Of a stretch of DNA of 64,000 nt, positions 1 through 13,141 are shown one piece after another. The DNA comes from Neurospora tetraspora. Its lineage: Eukaryota; Ascomycota; Sordariomycetes; Sordariales; Sordariaceae. A program made the translations under genes and the position numbers. The notes beneath the pieces were generated by a model. The model had not been told where the DNA came from. It saw nothing but the letters and a program-made list of their open reading frames with translations, and searched no databases. Position 1 is the first letter of the stretch, and each line of letters begins with the position of its first letter. The stretch is taken from NCBI RefSeq assembly GCF_033439725.1, contig NW_026944385.1, positions 2,761,001-2,825,000 on the forward strand, read 5' to 3'.

Positions 1-2575
1 ATATAATGGTATATGTAGACGATAATCTAATTTTTTCCAAAAACGAAGCAAAATAAGAGAAGTACATTAACAACGTCTTCGAACGGTTAGTTCAGGCTAA
101 CTTATAAGTAGATATTATTAAATACGAATTTTATATTAACAAGATTAAATATTTTAGATTAATTATTATATTAGGAAATATTGAAATAAATTTAAAAAAG
201 CTTAAAGCTATCGTAGATTAGTAGCCCCCTACTTCTAAAAAATCCTTATAGAATTTATTAAGTTTTACTAATTTCTACTATTATTTTATTAAGGATTTTC
301 GTCGACAGTAGCACCACTCTATAACCTTATAAAGAGGGATATGGAATAGGATTAGACCTTAATCTAATAAATTACTTTCGAAATGTTAAAAATAGCTTTT
401 AATAGCGGACCTACTTTATATATATACAATTAGGCAAAGAAGATAATCGTTAAAACCGATGCTTTTCATTAGGCCTTTAGTAGTACCCTATTATAATACG
501 GCGATAATAGAATTTTATACCCGGTAACCTATTTTTCATTATAGTATATTACATAAAAATATGATTATAATATTTATAATAAGGAATTGCTAACTATTAT
601 TAAAGTACTAAAGGAGTAGAGGCTAGAATTCGAGGGCGTATAGTAACCGTTCGATATTTTAATAGACTATGAAATTTTAAATTTTTTTACTATAAGTAGC
701 TAACCCTACGCTATATATAATAGTTAGAATTCTTATCCCGCTTCGATTTTTTAATCCGCTATAGCCCCGGCTTTACGAATTTACGCCCTAACGCCTTAAA
801 TAGGAAACCCGAAGATATTTCTCTAAAGATACAGGACTATAGCTTGAAGGTATATAATTATAATTTAATTGATCCGGTTAGGTTTGAAGGCGGGTATTTA
901 AAGCCTATTACGGAGTTTGAAACTTTATCTAGCGTTTCTACTCGAACTTTAGAATTTCGAAGAGGAGATTTCCTTTTCGCCCTAAACGCTTTAGAGGAAT
1001 TTGAGAAATTAATTCATAAAACTATTAACGATAGTTATACAAGATTAATATTAATATAGGAAATTACAGCTTATTTATAGGACCTTAACCGATTGGAATA
1101 ACGCTTAAATATTAGGAAGAAATTAAGGGTAGCCTTTTTAAAATATTCTACGATAGGAAATGAAATTTACTATAGGGGAAGGGTACTTATCGACCTAAAC
1201 GATACTACTACTTACTTATAGTTAATTTACTACATTTATTTATCGTTAACGGCGGGGCACCCGAGTAGAAATAAAACTTGGGTATAAATAAATGAATATT
1301 AGTATTAATTAAGTACAGCGGAGGTTATTAAAATCTATTATAAGGGATGCCTTGCCTATTTTAAAATAAAGGTAGTACGATAGATTAAAGCTAATTATTT
1401 AAAACCGATGCCAGCCACGTTTGTACTATAGAATCATATTTTTATCGATTATATATTACCTTTCCTAGAGAGCCTTTACTTAGGCTAGAAATTTAAATAT
1501 ATTATTATCGTAGTAGACCGCCTTATTAAGATATAGTATTATATTACTATTGAAACTATAGAGGTAGAAGAGTTTGCCAACCGTTTTATCGAGCGGGTAT
1601 ATATTTTATACAGCCTCCTTAATATCATGGTATTAGATAGAGGCTCCTAATTTATATTGATATTCTAAATTATAATTTAAAAATAATTAGCTATTAAAAG
1701 ATTATTGAATTTTATTTTCTACCCGTAAACGAATATTTAAACGGAGTATATTAATATGAAAATAGAATAGTATTTGTAAATATTTATAAATTAGGTATAA
1801 ATAGATTGAGTTTATTAGTTCCCCTTAGCGAAATTTACGGGTAATAATATAGTATCGAAAATTATAAGAATAATCCTATTTTTTACTGACTACGGTTTTT
1901 ACTTACGAATAGGTATTAAATTATTATCGGTTACCCCGTCCTAATTCTCCCTAATATAGTAGAAGGAGTATTTAAAGGCGAACGAATTATTAGCCCGTTT
2001 CGAAGCTATTTAGGACTACGTTCGGATTTCGATAAAAAAAGTATAGGACCGTTACGAATTTAACGTTAACGAAAAATGGTCGGATATATTTAAATACTGG
2101 GTTAGAAACCTAATTATATTGAATATAATTAACCTTGTTAACGGCTGCCCTTATAATAAATTATACCTTCGATAGGAGTGTCCTTTGAAAATCGATTGGG
2201 CGAAATTATATAATATAAATTTAGTATTGCCCGTTAATATAAAGTATTTACTAGTATTCTACGTATCGATAATTAAACCTTTTAAAGAAGGGCTGCCCGG
2301 TTAAGCCGTTATTTAAACGGAGGTAAGAGTAAACGAGGGTAAGGTAATAATACGGACCGATAATTACGAAGAAGTTATAGAATAGGCCTTAGATAAATTA
2401 TTATTCTATAAATAGAAACGGGGTAATTATTATTAGTTTTATATAATCGTATAGATTTATTATACTTTAATTAAAGAATTACTAGTTAATATAATTAATA
2501 TAAAGGAAGTTATTAAGACCTTCTATAGTAATTACCCCGATATACCGATCCTACCCGAAGTTAAGTAGTAGCCCG
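1..2575 (+). pseudogene. Gypsy pol relic: RT, RNase H, integrase, chromodomain
   Basis: Translation opens in the reverse-transcriptase catalytic box (YVDD at 12-23, followed by a degraded LIFSKN-like stretch). At about 1250-1650 a degraded integrase is readable: a GHPSRNKTW-like segment, FIDYILPF, then IIVVDRLIK and VLDRGS, matching the usual IDYI, VVDRLTK and SDRGS core motifs. At about 2350-2570 a chromodomain-like segment is readable (ALDKLL, then NYY.FY, ending FYSNYPDIPILPE). Stops occur where Trp, Gln or Arg codons are expected, as C-to-T and G-to-A changes would make. It has no coding potential now. Confidence 0.8.
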
Positions 2576-3221
2576 AAATTTAATCTATATTGCGGGAGAG
2601 GACGCTTTCAATATTCCGCCCGATAACGGTTCTAATACCCCGGCTATTAACGATTACCGTACTATCCGCTATAATACTCCGCCCGCCGACGGCTATTATA
2701 CTACCCGTTGTAGTATTCCGCCCGCTAATGGCCACCGTATTATTTATTATAATACCCCGCTTACCGACGATTACGGCACTAAGGCGCTCTAAACGTATCG
2801 TACATTTGAAGGAATAAATTAATTCGCTAGTAGAGAGTATTACGACCGAGCCGGCTAACCCGCTAGTAAGGGAAAACCCTAGCTAATTTATCGAAGAGTT
2901 ATTAGTAGAGGACTTAGTAAAGATAGATAAAGTTTTTAAATAAATCTTTAGTAAATTATTAAAGATATACTAAGGGAGGAAGCTCCCTACGAGGAGCGTA
3001 GTAAATAAATGGAAGTAGGGACGTATTAATAAAGAAATAATAATTAGAAACCGAATGAAATTAGGGATATAAGGAGGATTTAAGAATTACGAGTAAAGGA
3101 ATTCGAATAAACGTTTTAATTATAGATAGAAGAATTTGAAGATGGGGATTGAAGGATAATTTATTATTTAATATATATATATAAATTTTGAAGCTCTAAA
3201 GCTTCTTTTGTAGGGAGGTAG

Positions 3222-3466
3222 TATTATAGGATTATTTGTAATTGTGTTTTGCATATATACGGTTCCTACCATGGGTAGTTGAGCCTCGTGCCATTGCCGC
3301 CATTAGCTAATAGTATATTACGTGTATGTGCACGTGTAGGTTTGGCTCTGGGTATGGCTTAGCCCTACCTTATATCGCCAGACCTCTGTACACTTCTCCC
3401 TCTTCCTCTCCTCGTACAACTACGCATATCCAACCTACCCCCTAACCGTCGCCTTGCCCTATAATA
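3222..3466 (+). repeat. 3' LTR of the Gypsy relic
   Basis: About 245 bp starting TATTATAGG and ending CCCTATAATA, which is TG...CA after RIP-type changes. It is preceded by a polypurine tract and is much less AT-mutated than the adjacent coding part. It shares start, end and internal motifs (CCTCGTACAAC) with the LTRs at 9313 and 13142, so these belong to one broad lineage. Confidence 0.75.
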
Positions 3467-5655
3467 GGCTCGTTATTTCCGTATTGTTATTGAGCGTTAG
3501 GAGTAGCCGCTTTAGTAGTCTCTATTGGAATTATGATTTTAATTACAGTTTTAATTTATTGCTTGCTAACTTAACTACCCTTATTACCTTACCTCTATTA
3601 TCTCTATTACTACTTTAGTTCTTAGCGCCTCCAGAATTATTAGTACCTTCGGGTTTATTACTATAATTAATAGGGTTATGGTATTTCTTAGCCTAATAGC
3701 CGGGCTTACTATATTTAATGTACTATCGGGTTGCGAAGCGGGCTTAGATAACTTCCTAATCGATTTTATTAATTTTAATAGAATCGATTTTTATAGTATT
3801 ATAGTCTTTTAATTCATTACTACCATTACCGCCGTCGTTACCGTTACCCTAATTATCATTACCGTTATAGAAATTAGCGTCTTTGAGCGATTTAGATAGA
3901 TTACGGTATAAATTAATTTAGTTAACTTAATTATTACGCTTAAGAGTACTATATTAGTAAAATATAGTTATACGGAACTCTTTACTAATTTTATTCTTTA
4001 TTATACGTATTTTTGTATTTGTATTATAACCGTACTTATTTGCTAATATAATAAATTAGGCATCGAAATCGTTAAAGTTCGAGAATTTGCCGCCTTATTT
4101 TAATTATACTAAAGCCCTCTTAAAATGGCGATAACGTCGCTTTATTAAAAATAAGAAATTATATAGTCTAGGAAAACTTGACCGGTAGGCTAGTCCTAAG
4201 CAGCCGAGTAGTAAGGGCTATTTAAAATTTTCCGGTAGTTTAAAGCAATAATAATTCTAGCCTCGCTACTTAAATAATTTATGGTATATAGGAATTTAAA
4301 CTTTTTATCCGGGAAGTTAAAGCCGTCGACTTCTTAGCGGGTACGAATAATTATAAATTACGAAACGAATTAATTGTAGCGTTTAAAGGTATTCGTTTTT
4401 TTCCTGCAAATTATTTAGGGTCCTTAGTTAGGTTACAATAATGAATATTATTAGTAGGGGGGGTAGTCGGGGTAGGCGGGAAGAAGTAATAAATTCCTTT
4501 AGACCCTATAATAAAGTTACCAGGATTAAATCCTCTATAGCTAACGAATCCTCCGCTACTAATACTTTTAGTACCGTTATTATTAAATCCTCCGTTACCG
4601 AATCTTCTAGTGCCTATATTAGGACTTCCGAATTTTTTAGCGCCTATATTTCAATTACGGTCAGTAAATCCGCCGGCTCTTCTTATATTGGTACTAATAC
4701 TAAATCTATTAATATTAGTACCGTTAGTAGAAGTTTTTGCTATACTATTACTATTAATACGGTTGGTATTATTAGAACCGAATCTTCTTCTAACGCCGAA
4801 TCCCCTTCTAATACCGAATTCTCTACCGAATTTACCGCCGTTAGTATTTTTAATATTATTAGGCTTTTTAGCGTCATTAATATTATAAATATTTAATTAT
4901 ATATTTTCGTCCATTACCGTATCCTTAGTGGGCTCTTCGAAGTAGACGTTTTTATTTTTAGATGTAGGGGTAGGCTTTTCGGGCTTAATACTACTATATT
5001 ACGTATTAATTTAGGCCTCTTTGAGTATTTTTTTTTAGTATATTCTAACTCTTCGCGAAGGATCCTAGCTTAGTTGGATTAGGTTATAGCTTAATTGGAT
5101 TAGGCGATAGCGTTTTTGAATTAGATATTTATTTTTTCGAAAGTATTATTCTAGGTCTTAGAAGCGGCGAGTATATTCGGCTATAGCGCAGTTATATTCT
5201 TTTTAAGTAATAATAGTACCTAGAGAGACGTTATCGGATTATAAAGAAGCTACGTTCCTTTGTAAAATGATATTTTCCTTAATAACGTTATTATATTTTT
5301 ATTATTATTAATTAATTTAATTAGCCTACTAGGCCTTAAAGTGTTCAAGAATAGCGATACGATCTTTGAACTTTTCGGCCTCCTTTTTATACGTTGTTAA
5401 AATAGTCTTCCCTTGGGCGGAGCCGGATATGCCCGAGGGAGACAGTGAAGCGCACACGAGTCCACATCTTAAGCCGTGAAAAGCTGGATCTATATTAAAA
5501 AAAAAAAAATTTAAAAAAAAAAAACACCAACTAAAACACCAAAAACATCACCAAATATCACCAAACATTACCAAATATTACTCTCCAGTTCAGATTACTA
5601 TCATTATTCTAAAAAACGCTCTAAACGTCTTTATAACCTCTACCTCTTCCATCTA
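3467..5655 (-). pseudogene. Minus-strand gag relic and leader of an LTR element
   Basis: Reading the minus strand from about 5400 to 3500 gives a heavily mutated retroelement Gag. A probable zinc-knuckle remnant (YSKPGYYAKK-like, cysteines lost) lies near 3690-3720. A repetitive Leu/Ile/Val-rich stretch at 4441-4896 is open in two plus-strand frames only because RIP removed stop-forming contexts there. A less mutated, GC-richer stretch at 5405-5480 and A-tracts at 5490-5525 may be the former 5' leader. No partner LTR is recognisable. I cannot decide between Copia and Gypsy. Confidence 0.5.
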
Positions 5656-6230
5656 CTATCACCAACCCCCGCGAGGGGGTGCCATAAGGGCCCCATAGTA
5701 TAGCGGCGTACGAGGACGCTCAAAGCGCCGCTACTAGTAGAAATATAGTGTTGGAAGTCCGTGCCCTGGGCCGCCCATTCACCGGCTTTGCCCATTCACT
5801 GGGCCGTTCCATTACCGGCACTCCCTTCCAGGTATTTAGGCTGCCCTGGTTTCCCTTTCTCCTCTTCCGTTAGACAACTACAATCAAGCCCTTTTCGTTG
5901 TCGCCTTCCAGCCTCCATCATATAGTCTATAGAGACTATGTATTCGAATTGTATCTGTGACTCTTTCTTTCTTTTTATTTTGGAATATGAATATTATAAA
6001 CGCTTTGTCCCGTCTACGCTAACCTTTCTTAGATTTATATCAATTTGACTATTAGGGGGACCGAATTGGGGAATTTGCTTACAAAAGTCCTGTAATGTTA
6101 GTAAGGTAAAGAGATTAAGGCATAGGTAAGTCACGGGCTATCCCTCGGGGTAGGCTTAGGAGATTCGTTCTTTAGAGACTTAGGGTGGGGTTCGCATTGT
6201 AAGTCCTGAATTCTTTTTTGCTCCTTTTTA
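5656..6230 (-). repeat. Conserved structured repeat end, copy 1
   Basis: About 398 bp once the solo LTR is removed, matching about 393 bp at 50458-50850. It contains a 6-bp stem ACCCCC/GGGGGT (5665-5670 with 5675-5680) closed by GCGA, and a 7-bp stem AGCGGCG/CGCCGCT (5702-5708 with 5726-5732). The stems are kept in both copies. Confidence 0.65.
5749..5920 (+). repeat. Solo LTR, family S, copy 1
   Basis: 172 bp, TGTTGGAAG...CCATCA, flanked by the 5-bp target duplication TATAG (5744-5748 and 5921-5925). The homologous repeat at 50458 lacks it and shows the empty site. Other copies are at 15603 (same strand) and 46992 (inverted). No internal region of this family is in the window. Confidence 0.85.
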
Positions 6231-6299
6231 TATTTATTATTTTATGAATGAGAACTATATAAGAACTATGTAAAAACTATATAAATAAACTATATCAAT

Positions 6300-8260
6300 C
6301 CTTTTAATCTATCCTCCTCTTAATTGCGGCGGTCTATTAATTGTATTCTTACGGGGTCTTCCGTGAGCCCTTCTTATACTAGTGCTAATTACATTACTTG
6401 CCTTATTTAAAGTACTATTGGCTCTGTTATCCGGCGGTTTGCTACGACGTTTATTGCTAGAAGTAGCTTTGGCGGTATTAGTAGGCGGTTTTCTCCGAGG
6501 TTTAGAAGTATTAGGAGGTTTATTGCGGGGTTTATTACGTAATCCCCTTTCTTAGGGCGGCCGGCTACTATCGGTATTATTATTATTATCGATATTACTA
6601 GAACCGGGCGGGAATTAGTATATCCGGTTAAATATTAAAGGATTGTCCGGATTACGAATATAATGTGGCGGTAGGGGTTAGTTAGGTATTAATTGTTACA
6701 GACTTTTTTTAATAATGTTTAGAATTTTGTGACGATATATTTTATTAATTTTGATACGTAATATATTTAAATCGAAGGATTCGTCGAATATAAGGCTTTC
6801 GAGGGTGCGTATACGAAATACGGCTATATAAGATAGCTTAATTATAAAGTCCTTTTTCGATATATCGTATACAACCTTATTTGATTTTTGGCCTTATATT
6901 TTATATATAGTAATAATATATATAATATTTAAGGGGAATTATACCTTTTTATAATTATAAGTTCCCTTTATAAATTTTCGAATAGACTGAAAGATGGGAA
7001 TAATATGAATATTAAAATTTGTGTAGTCTTTAAAGTATATTGGTCTTTTGTAGTTGGGGAAGTGTATTAGTATAATAAAGGGTGGGTTATTAGCTTTTAG
7101 ACTATAAAAGAGTTAGCTCTAGTTTGGATATTCTTAATTAGATATATAATTTATTGGATATTATACAATTGGTTATATCTTATATAATATTAATAACCGT
7201 ATTAATCGAATTATTAACTAACTCTCCTTCCGTCTAGATATTTTTTGCGAGTATAATTTTATTGCTAATTATTAAGGTAAACTGATTATGCAAATTACTA
7301 GTATTAGTATAATTGGTAGCTTTAGTACTAAAAGGGGTATTTATAGTTTGAATAATTTTGGTTAGATTGTTTAATACTTCTAAATATTGAAGGTTATATT
7401 CGTTAATTATAGTATTAATTAGGTAGATTCGTAGAATATTGTTGAAAAGTTCTTGTTAAAGGATTAGTAATACTTACTTAATATAAGTTGATAATAATTT
7501 CTAGTTATCGATAATAAGAGTATGATTTCGGAAACTTTCTAAAGTTTAATATAATCTAGTTTAGTTATTACCTTATTGATAGACGATTTGTTTAAATTCG
7601 ATGTTCCAATCGAAATCGAAGTACTACAATCGATTACCGCGTTATATAAAATTTAGTTTGCCCTACTTATTCCTCTATTTTATTAGGAAGTTTATTAGTA
7701 TCGTTATTTCTAATAGCCTTAAAGAGGGTATTAGGATTATTAGTAAATTAAAGAGGTTCCTAATAATATAGGGCCTTTTAATTAATAGGAAGTAATTAGA
7801 AGAAATCCCCAAATGAAAGAATATTAGTACTACCGAACTTTTTACTTAAATCTTTAGGAAATATTTGCTATAAACGTTTATTAATAAAATATATGTTTTT
7901 TATTCTTAATATTGATTTTTTATTAATAATAAAATATTTGTACTATTGAAGGTTGCTTTGTAAGGTAGTAAGGCTAGTACCTTTAAAATTATTTAAAATA
8001 TTAATACTAAAAGGAAGTTTAAAAAAGGAATGGAGGGTATAATTATTAATATTATTAGTAGCTATATTAGTAGGAGTAGTACGAATAATAGGTTTAGGAA
8101 GGTTATTATTTAGAGTAGCTATATTAATAAATTTATAAGGAAATAGTCGAATAAGATAGGATTTTTTAGTACTATTACGGCCATCTACTTAAATAAATAA
8201 TTATTTAGGGTTCTCGCCGTTGAGAATAGTTTAATAATGGTTAATAAATTAGTTAAATGT
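6300..8260 (-). pseudogene. PIF1-like DNA helicase relic with AT-hook tail
   Basis: On the minus strand a Walker A remnant (VDGRNSTKKSYLIR; the usual core is GGxGTGKS) lies at about 8192-8155. A Walker B region follows (DKKSILRIK..YFINKRL.QIFP) with the PIF1 signature FG..NILSFGDFF.LLPIN.KALYY at about 7930-7740. These are motifs I, II and III of PIF1 helicases, which in Helitrons form the C-terminal half of the Rep-helicase transposase. The tail at 6540-6310 is rich in KPRRKPP and GRPRK segments, the latter being an AT-hook core. Many stops and Gly-to-Ser or Lys changes of G-to-A type make it a pseudogene. Confidence 0.65.
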
Positions 8261-9312
8261 TATTTATTGTTCGGTATTAAAGGTGTTATATATGCGCTAT
8301 ATAATAGGCTTTGGATCGGGAAGGTTATAGTTATTATAGCGAGATTCCTAATAATTTCTAATTAAAGTAAAGTATTCCTAGTAATCGGTAGTATAGTTTT
8401 AATACTAATCGTAGTTGATGCTTATTGTACGATTACTTAAAATATTATGAAGGTCGTTGTTAATAATACGATTGGGGTTGTCTTTGTAATATATTAATTT
8501 AGAATTAAAGATATGAAATTAAATATATAATATTTATTAGGTCATGTCTTCCCAATTAGGCTTATCTAATACTAATACCTTTTTCTAATTGGGCGGTTTA
8601 AATTTTTTTTTTAGTTTGGGATTTAGAGGTTTGCTATAATGATCGTTTGGATAATCGTAGTCTTTTTTTTATATTAAGAAGGCATTATTATATAATTTAT
8701 ATTAAATACTATCGACGATATAGAAGTTATTAGGCCTTCGATAAGGATAATATAGTACAAGCTTAATACGAAGGAAATTATCTTAATTATCTTCGGGTTT
8801 ATAAATAGGAAAGTAGTTGAAGATATTTTATTTTATATAATCCGTTAGAGGTTTAGGTCGTAATTTAATATAATCGAATTTGGTAAGAAATTCAAAGTAA
8901 AAAATATTTATATACTACTCTTTCCGGGCTATGTATTTTTAGTAAGTTGAACGAGTTTGCCGAATTTCGTTAGTAGTATTAATATGAATACCGCTAATTG
9001 CATTAGCCTAATTATTTATATTAGGATCGGGGATGATAATACTTTCGTGATTTCGATGACGATAATTAATTGTAATAATTATACGGGTGCTTTCTTATAA
9101 AGGAAATTTAAGAAGGATATAATATATTTCCTATATAGATTAATTACGTTTAATAATAAATTTGTTTATAAATTTCGTTACAAATTATTTGATTAGTTCC
9201 TTAGTATTAATTTAGGGAATTAATTCGTTAATAATGTCTTCGTAATTGTTTGTCCTTTTCTTAACCTTAGAAATATATTTAGCGATATAATTTATAATAG
9301 TATTAATATCAG

Positions 9313-9558
9313 TATCACAGGGCTAGATCACATGCCCTGTGCTAGTCGTGCTATTGGCCGATGCTGTACTGCGGCTCAGCTGCAGCTATTGCTATGGCAC
9401 TGGGCTTAGCCTTAGCAGCGGTTACGGGGTAGATCCACCCAGCTAGGTGGATTTCACCCGTGCCCTATATCTGCCCTGGCTGCGCACACCTTTCTTACTT
9501 CCCTCGTACAACAATTAAGATTAGACCTCATACTTAACGGTGCCCTCGCCCCGTAATA
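9313..9558 (+). repeat. 5' LTR of the gag-protease element
   Basis: 246 bp, from TATCACAGGGCTAG to GCCCCGTAATA. It corresponds almost base for base to the copy at 13142, with mainly C/T and G/A differences. Confidence 0.8.
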
Positions 9559-9959
9559 ATTTATTATACCCACATATTACGCTGCGCGCGCTCATTTGCT
9601 ACAAATATCGCGACGAACGTCTTTCTCAACGATTTGCTAGCAATTAAGTTTTCGGATTATTTTCGATATTCTCGCCCTACGTAGAACAGAGAATTAATCT
9701 AGCAACGATACTTATCCGTTTAATACTTTCAATTATAGACGGATTCTACGATTATTATAATTATAATAGTCAAACGTTAAACGACGTCCTTAATCCTAAG
9801 TATAGTTATTTCATTTACCCCGAAGACGATAACAATACCGAATCGGTAGTTATTAATTATTATAATAACGATACTAACACCAAATCCATAATTATTAATT
9901 ACTCTCCTAATCTCCTGGGCGAAGCTACTTCTACTTTTGTCGATTAAATTTTAGCTCTC

Positions 9960-11880
9960 AATATAGTTAATAATTACGCTATTCCCTAGGAGCTAAATTC
10001 TTATAAGGTTAACGTTCTTCGCCCCCCTAATTATTATTACTAGGGTTATAAGTTCTATAGTCCTAATTTTATTCCTTAGGGATTAAGCGATCCCCCCCCC
10101 CGCCCGATAGTAATGAAATAATTACCGATAACGAAATAGCCCTAATGGCCTTACGTATATACGGCGGCGATATTATACGTCGTTATACCTAATCCTTTTT
10201 ATATAATATATTATTAATTAGCGACCTTATCGCCTTATATTCGGTTCTATTTCGTTAATATACTAATTATATCGCTTAATTACCGGCCTTTATTGCTATA
10301 GTTAATATTATCGCCGAAGCCTTTCGTACCTCTAAGGAACGCTACTATTAGGAAATTTTATACAAAGAGGCGGAGGATTATATTAATAAGTAATCCTAGA
10401 GGAACCTCCAAAACGAAGTTATCTAATAGAGGTTTAAACCTAAGAAATAGTTCGATAAGTATAAGGATAAAGAGCAATTGTACGCGAACTACAATAAAGA
10501 AATATTCGATATAATTAATAATAACGGCGTTATAAAAGCCTAAGTACTTTCTTTATAAACCTAAGTGCTTTACTTACAGGACCAAATTACGGAATTATTA
10601 ACTAATAACGATAGCCTTATAGCTTTACTTAAGGATAATAGCGTTAGCGCCCCTACCGGGTTCGGCCTTAACGGTTCCGGCGGTAGCGGCGGCGGAAGCC
10701 TAAACGGCCCCCCCTCTAAGCCCCAGGTCCTGGTTTTAGCTACAAATTACGATAGTAATAGTCGCCGTCGTATAGTACCCGACCCCGAAGTTTTCAACGC
10801 CTCTAGCAAAATACCCTGTAACCGCAATAACGCTTATTCGACTTAGCGTACGAAGGTCTATTTATACTAGAGTATAAATAAGTAGGTATTCCCTATAGAA
10901 CGTACTAAATTCCTTTATATCTATACCCGTTTAAATAAAGCGCCTATAGCTAACGTTAAGAAAAATATAGAACTTATTATAAAAAGCAAGGACCCTTTAA
11001 TATAGCCCTAGAAAATAAGTAAGGATTTAATCGCTTACCTTAATACTCGTTATAATACTATAGATATAAGGTTGGACGCCGAGCGTACTCTCCAATAGTT
11101 TTAGCAAAAGTCCAACTTCTAGGACTTCGAAGATAAATTTATCTTCTACGCCGACTATTATAGTATAGGCGACTCGATAAGAATCTTTTTATTCAAGAAG
11201 AAAATTAAGGACTAATTTAAAGAATCAATTAATTACTAAACTAACTTTCTAACCAATAACAACTTCTAAAGTTAAGTTTTATTCTTGCGTAACTTCGTGC
11301 GCAATTATAAGGAGGCTACTTTCGAAAAGAAGTTCTCTAACCCTTTCGGTAGCCGCGGTAATTCCGGCTCTAATTCCGGTAACGGTGGCCCTAGCGGCGG
11401 AAGTAACGGTAGCGGATTTACTAAAACCGTTTTATAGGGTAATAATATTATAAATTTAGACTAATTCGAGGTTATTATACGTCGCATTGTACCTTCCAAT
11501 ATTTGGAAGCGTTGCTAGGATAACGGCGAATACGAAAAATATAGTAAGAAAAGTTATAAGTAGAAGATTTACTAATAGTTCGTAGATTTAGGTAATGGTA
11601 AGGGACCTATTGCTAGTATTAAGATTAACCGTCCTAATAATAATAAGAAGTCCGGTAATAATAATAAGAAGCCCGGCTAGAGCGGTTATAGTAATGGCGG
11701 CGATAATTTTAATACGGTCGACGGCGGCGGTAATAAAGCCGCTACTGAGGCTAGTAATAATAATAACGATGCCGGTACGGGAAATGCGGCGCTTCCGTCG
11801 TAAATTGCTAGCAGAGGCTACCGTTAGAAAAGGAAAAGAAGAAGGAATTAGAGGGATATCTACTAGAGTGTAGACAATTA
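9960..11880 (+). pseudogene. gag relic
   Basis: Plus-strand Gag-like protein. A coiled segment (YLQDQITELLTNNDSLIALL, within 10565-10846) leads through a Gly/Ser linker to a PDPEVF-like start of the capsid domain. At 10850-11330 typical capsid motifs are readable (KFLYIYTRLN, DLIAYLNTRY, LDAERTL, FEDKFIFYADYY). A Gly/Asn/Ser-rich region then leads to an eroded nucleocapsid tail near 11600-11870. It is interrupted by many TAA/TAG codons. Confidence 0.7.
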
Positions 11881-11929
11881 AACTAAGAAGAATTTTTATT
11901 AATTAATTCAATTATAATTAGATTAAAAA

Positions 11930-12560
11930 AATGTATCCTTCTTTCTAATTACCTTTATTATAGTAGACGTAAAGTATATTATTTGGTATTAATTGATAGC
12001 GGTTATACGGGTAAAGCTTTTGTTAATGTAAATTTTATTAAATAAAATAATTTATTAATTTATAAACTAGAACGGCTACGGCCGTTAAAGCTAGCGGACG
12101 GTAATACTAATACTTATATTACTAATTATATACGGTTAATTATAAAAATTGGCGTCTATAGTGAAGGCATCGATATATTGATATTTATATTATCGCTAGA
12201 AAACCCGGTTATTTTAAGGCTCCTTTAATTGCAATAGCACAACTTTTCAACGAATTAGGAAACGGGAAAGTTTAAATTCAATAAAAAATACCGGGGTCAG
12301 TATCTTCCTAAGGATATATTTAATTTCTAAATACAGGTACCTAAAGTTTTATACGGAGATACTATAAAAGTCGTTAAAGAGGAAACGGAGGGAGAAATAA
12401 AATCGGCGTTAATAGCGGCGCCGCTTCTCTAAATAACGGACCGAGTTTCGAGAATATACCGGCGGTACCAGAGCCTAAAGCCAGGCTATTATTGAAATTA
12501 AAACCAAATTTAGTTCGCTTACTAATACCGGACTTAAAGCGTTTTCGGGAACCCCCAGCA
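11930..12560 (+). pseudogene. Retropepsin-like aspartic protease relic
   Basis: Plus strand, after gag. An active-site motif YLVLIDSGYTGKAFV (Asp-Ser-Gly, about 11980-12025) is followed by LERLRPLKLADGNTNTYIT and later FILSLENPVILRLL, the pattern of Gypsy aspartic proteases (DSG, flap, hydrophobic ILG-like). No RT follows: 12600-13141 gives no recognisable polymerase motif in any frame I read. Confidence 0.65.
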
Positions 12561-13141
12561 CTATCCTAGACTAAACGTACGATTTAGTACGAAAAAGTTC
12601 AATTATAGGAAAGAATTGCAAAGAGGGTAGGTTTAAACCCTAAATTCCTATAGCCTACCAATTTACTAGAAGGGAGCCAAGTAATAATACTACCTTATAA
12701 CCCAACGCCGGTACCCAACCCCAAAATTAAACCAATACTTTATAAATTAATTAATAGATAACGTATATTAACTATAGACTTAATTAAAAAGCTTTTAATA
12801 CTATTATTCGTGAGGCCTACCGACGTTAACGGTATCCCTATTAATATAAATAATATTGTAGAATTCAACGTTGCAAATTTTAATTTCGCAATCCGTACAA
12901 AGTAATTAGAAGTAATTATTACAATTAAGGCTAAAATTGAAGAGGTAATTAAGTAAATAGATACGGAAGCGGGAAATCCAAGCAACTTCCTATTTTAGTA
13001 TATACGCTAAAGGATTTTATCGGAATTTAATTGGGTACATCTACGGGGTAACCGGGAAGGCCCACTTTAAAGGATTCAAAGGCAAAACCATATATTTAAT
13101 TAGCGATTTCGTAGACGGGGACTTCTTTTGAGAGGGGGTAG

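Larger units (their letters stand above)
1..3466 (+). mobile_element. Gypsy (chromovirus-type) relic, 3' part, ending in its LTR
   Basis: Plus-strand relic of a Gypsy LTR retrotransposon whose 5' half lies before the window. The order is reverse transcriptase, RNase H region, integrase, chromodomain, purine-rich tract and 3' LTR. All reading frames are broken by TAA/TAG codons of RIP type, so it cannot be active. The only long open stretches (844-1059, 2590-2817) are chance survivors and not genes. The purine tract TAGGGAGGTAG at 3211-3221 abuts the LTR, as expected for second-strand priming. Family assignment comes from translated motifs and is firm at superfamily level only. Confidence 0.85.
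5656..9312 (-). mobile_element. Candidate Helitron relic (PIF1 helicase plus hairpin-bearing end)
   Basis: The minus strand carries a PIF1-family helicase relic (about 8250-7500), a basic AT-hook-like tail (about 6540-6310) and then a non-coding end with two strong hairpins at 5665-5732. Its outer border, near 5656, is shared with a second copy at 50458. Helicase followed by a hairpin close to the 3' terminus is the Helitron layout, but no Rep domain is visible and the canonical CTRR end is not present. The right part is truncated by the element starting at 9313. An alternative is a host PIF1-like repeat gene. Confidence 0.45.

Noticed and set aside
4441-4896. 151- and 92-codon overlapping frames, membrane-like
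   Set aside because: Two overlapping low-complexity readings of a Gag linker on the other strand; not a membrane protein.
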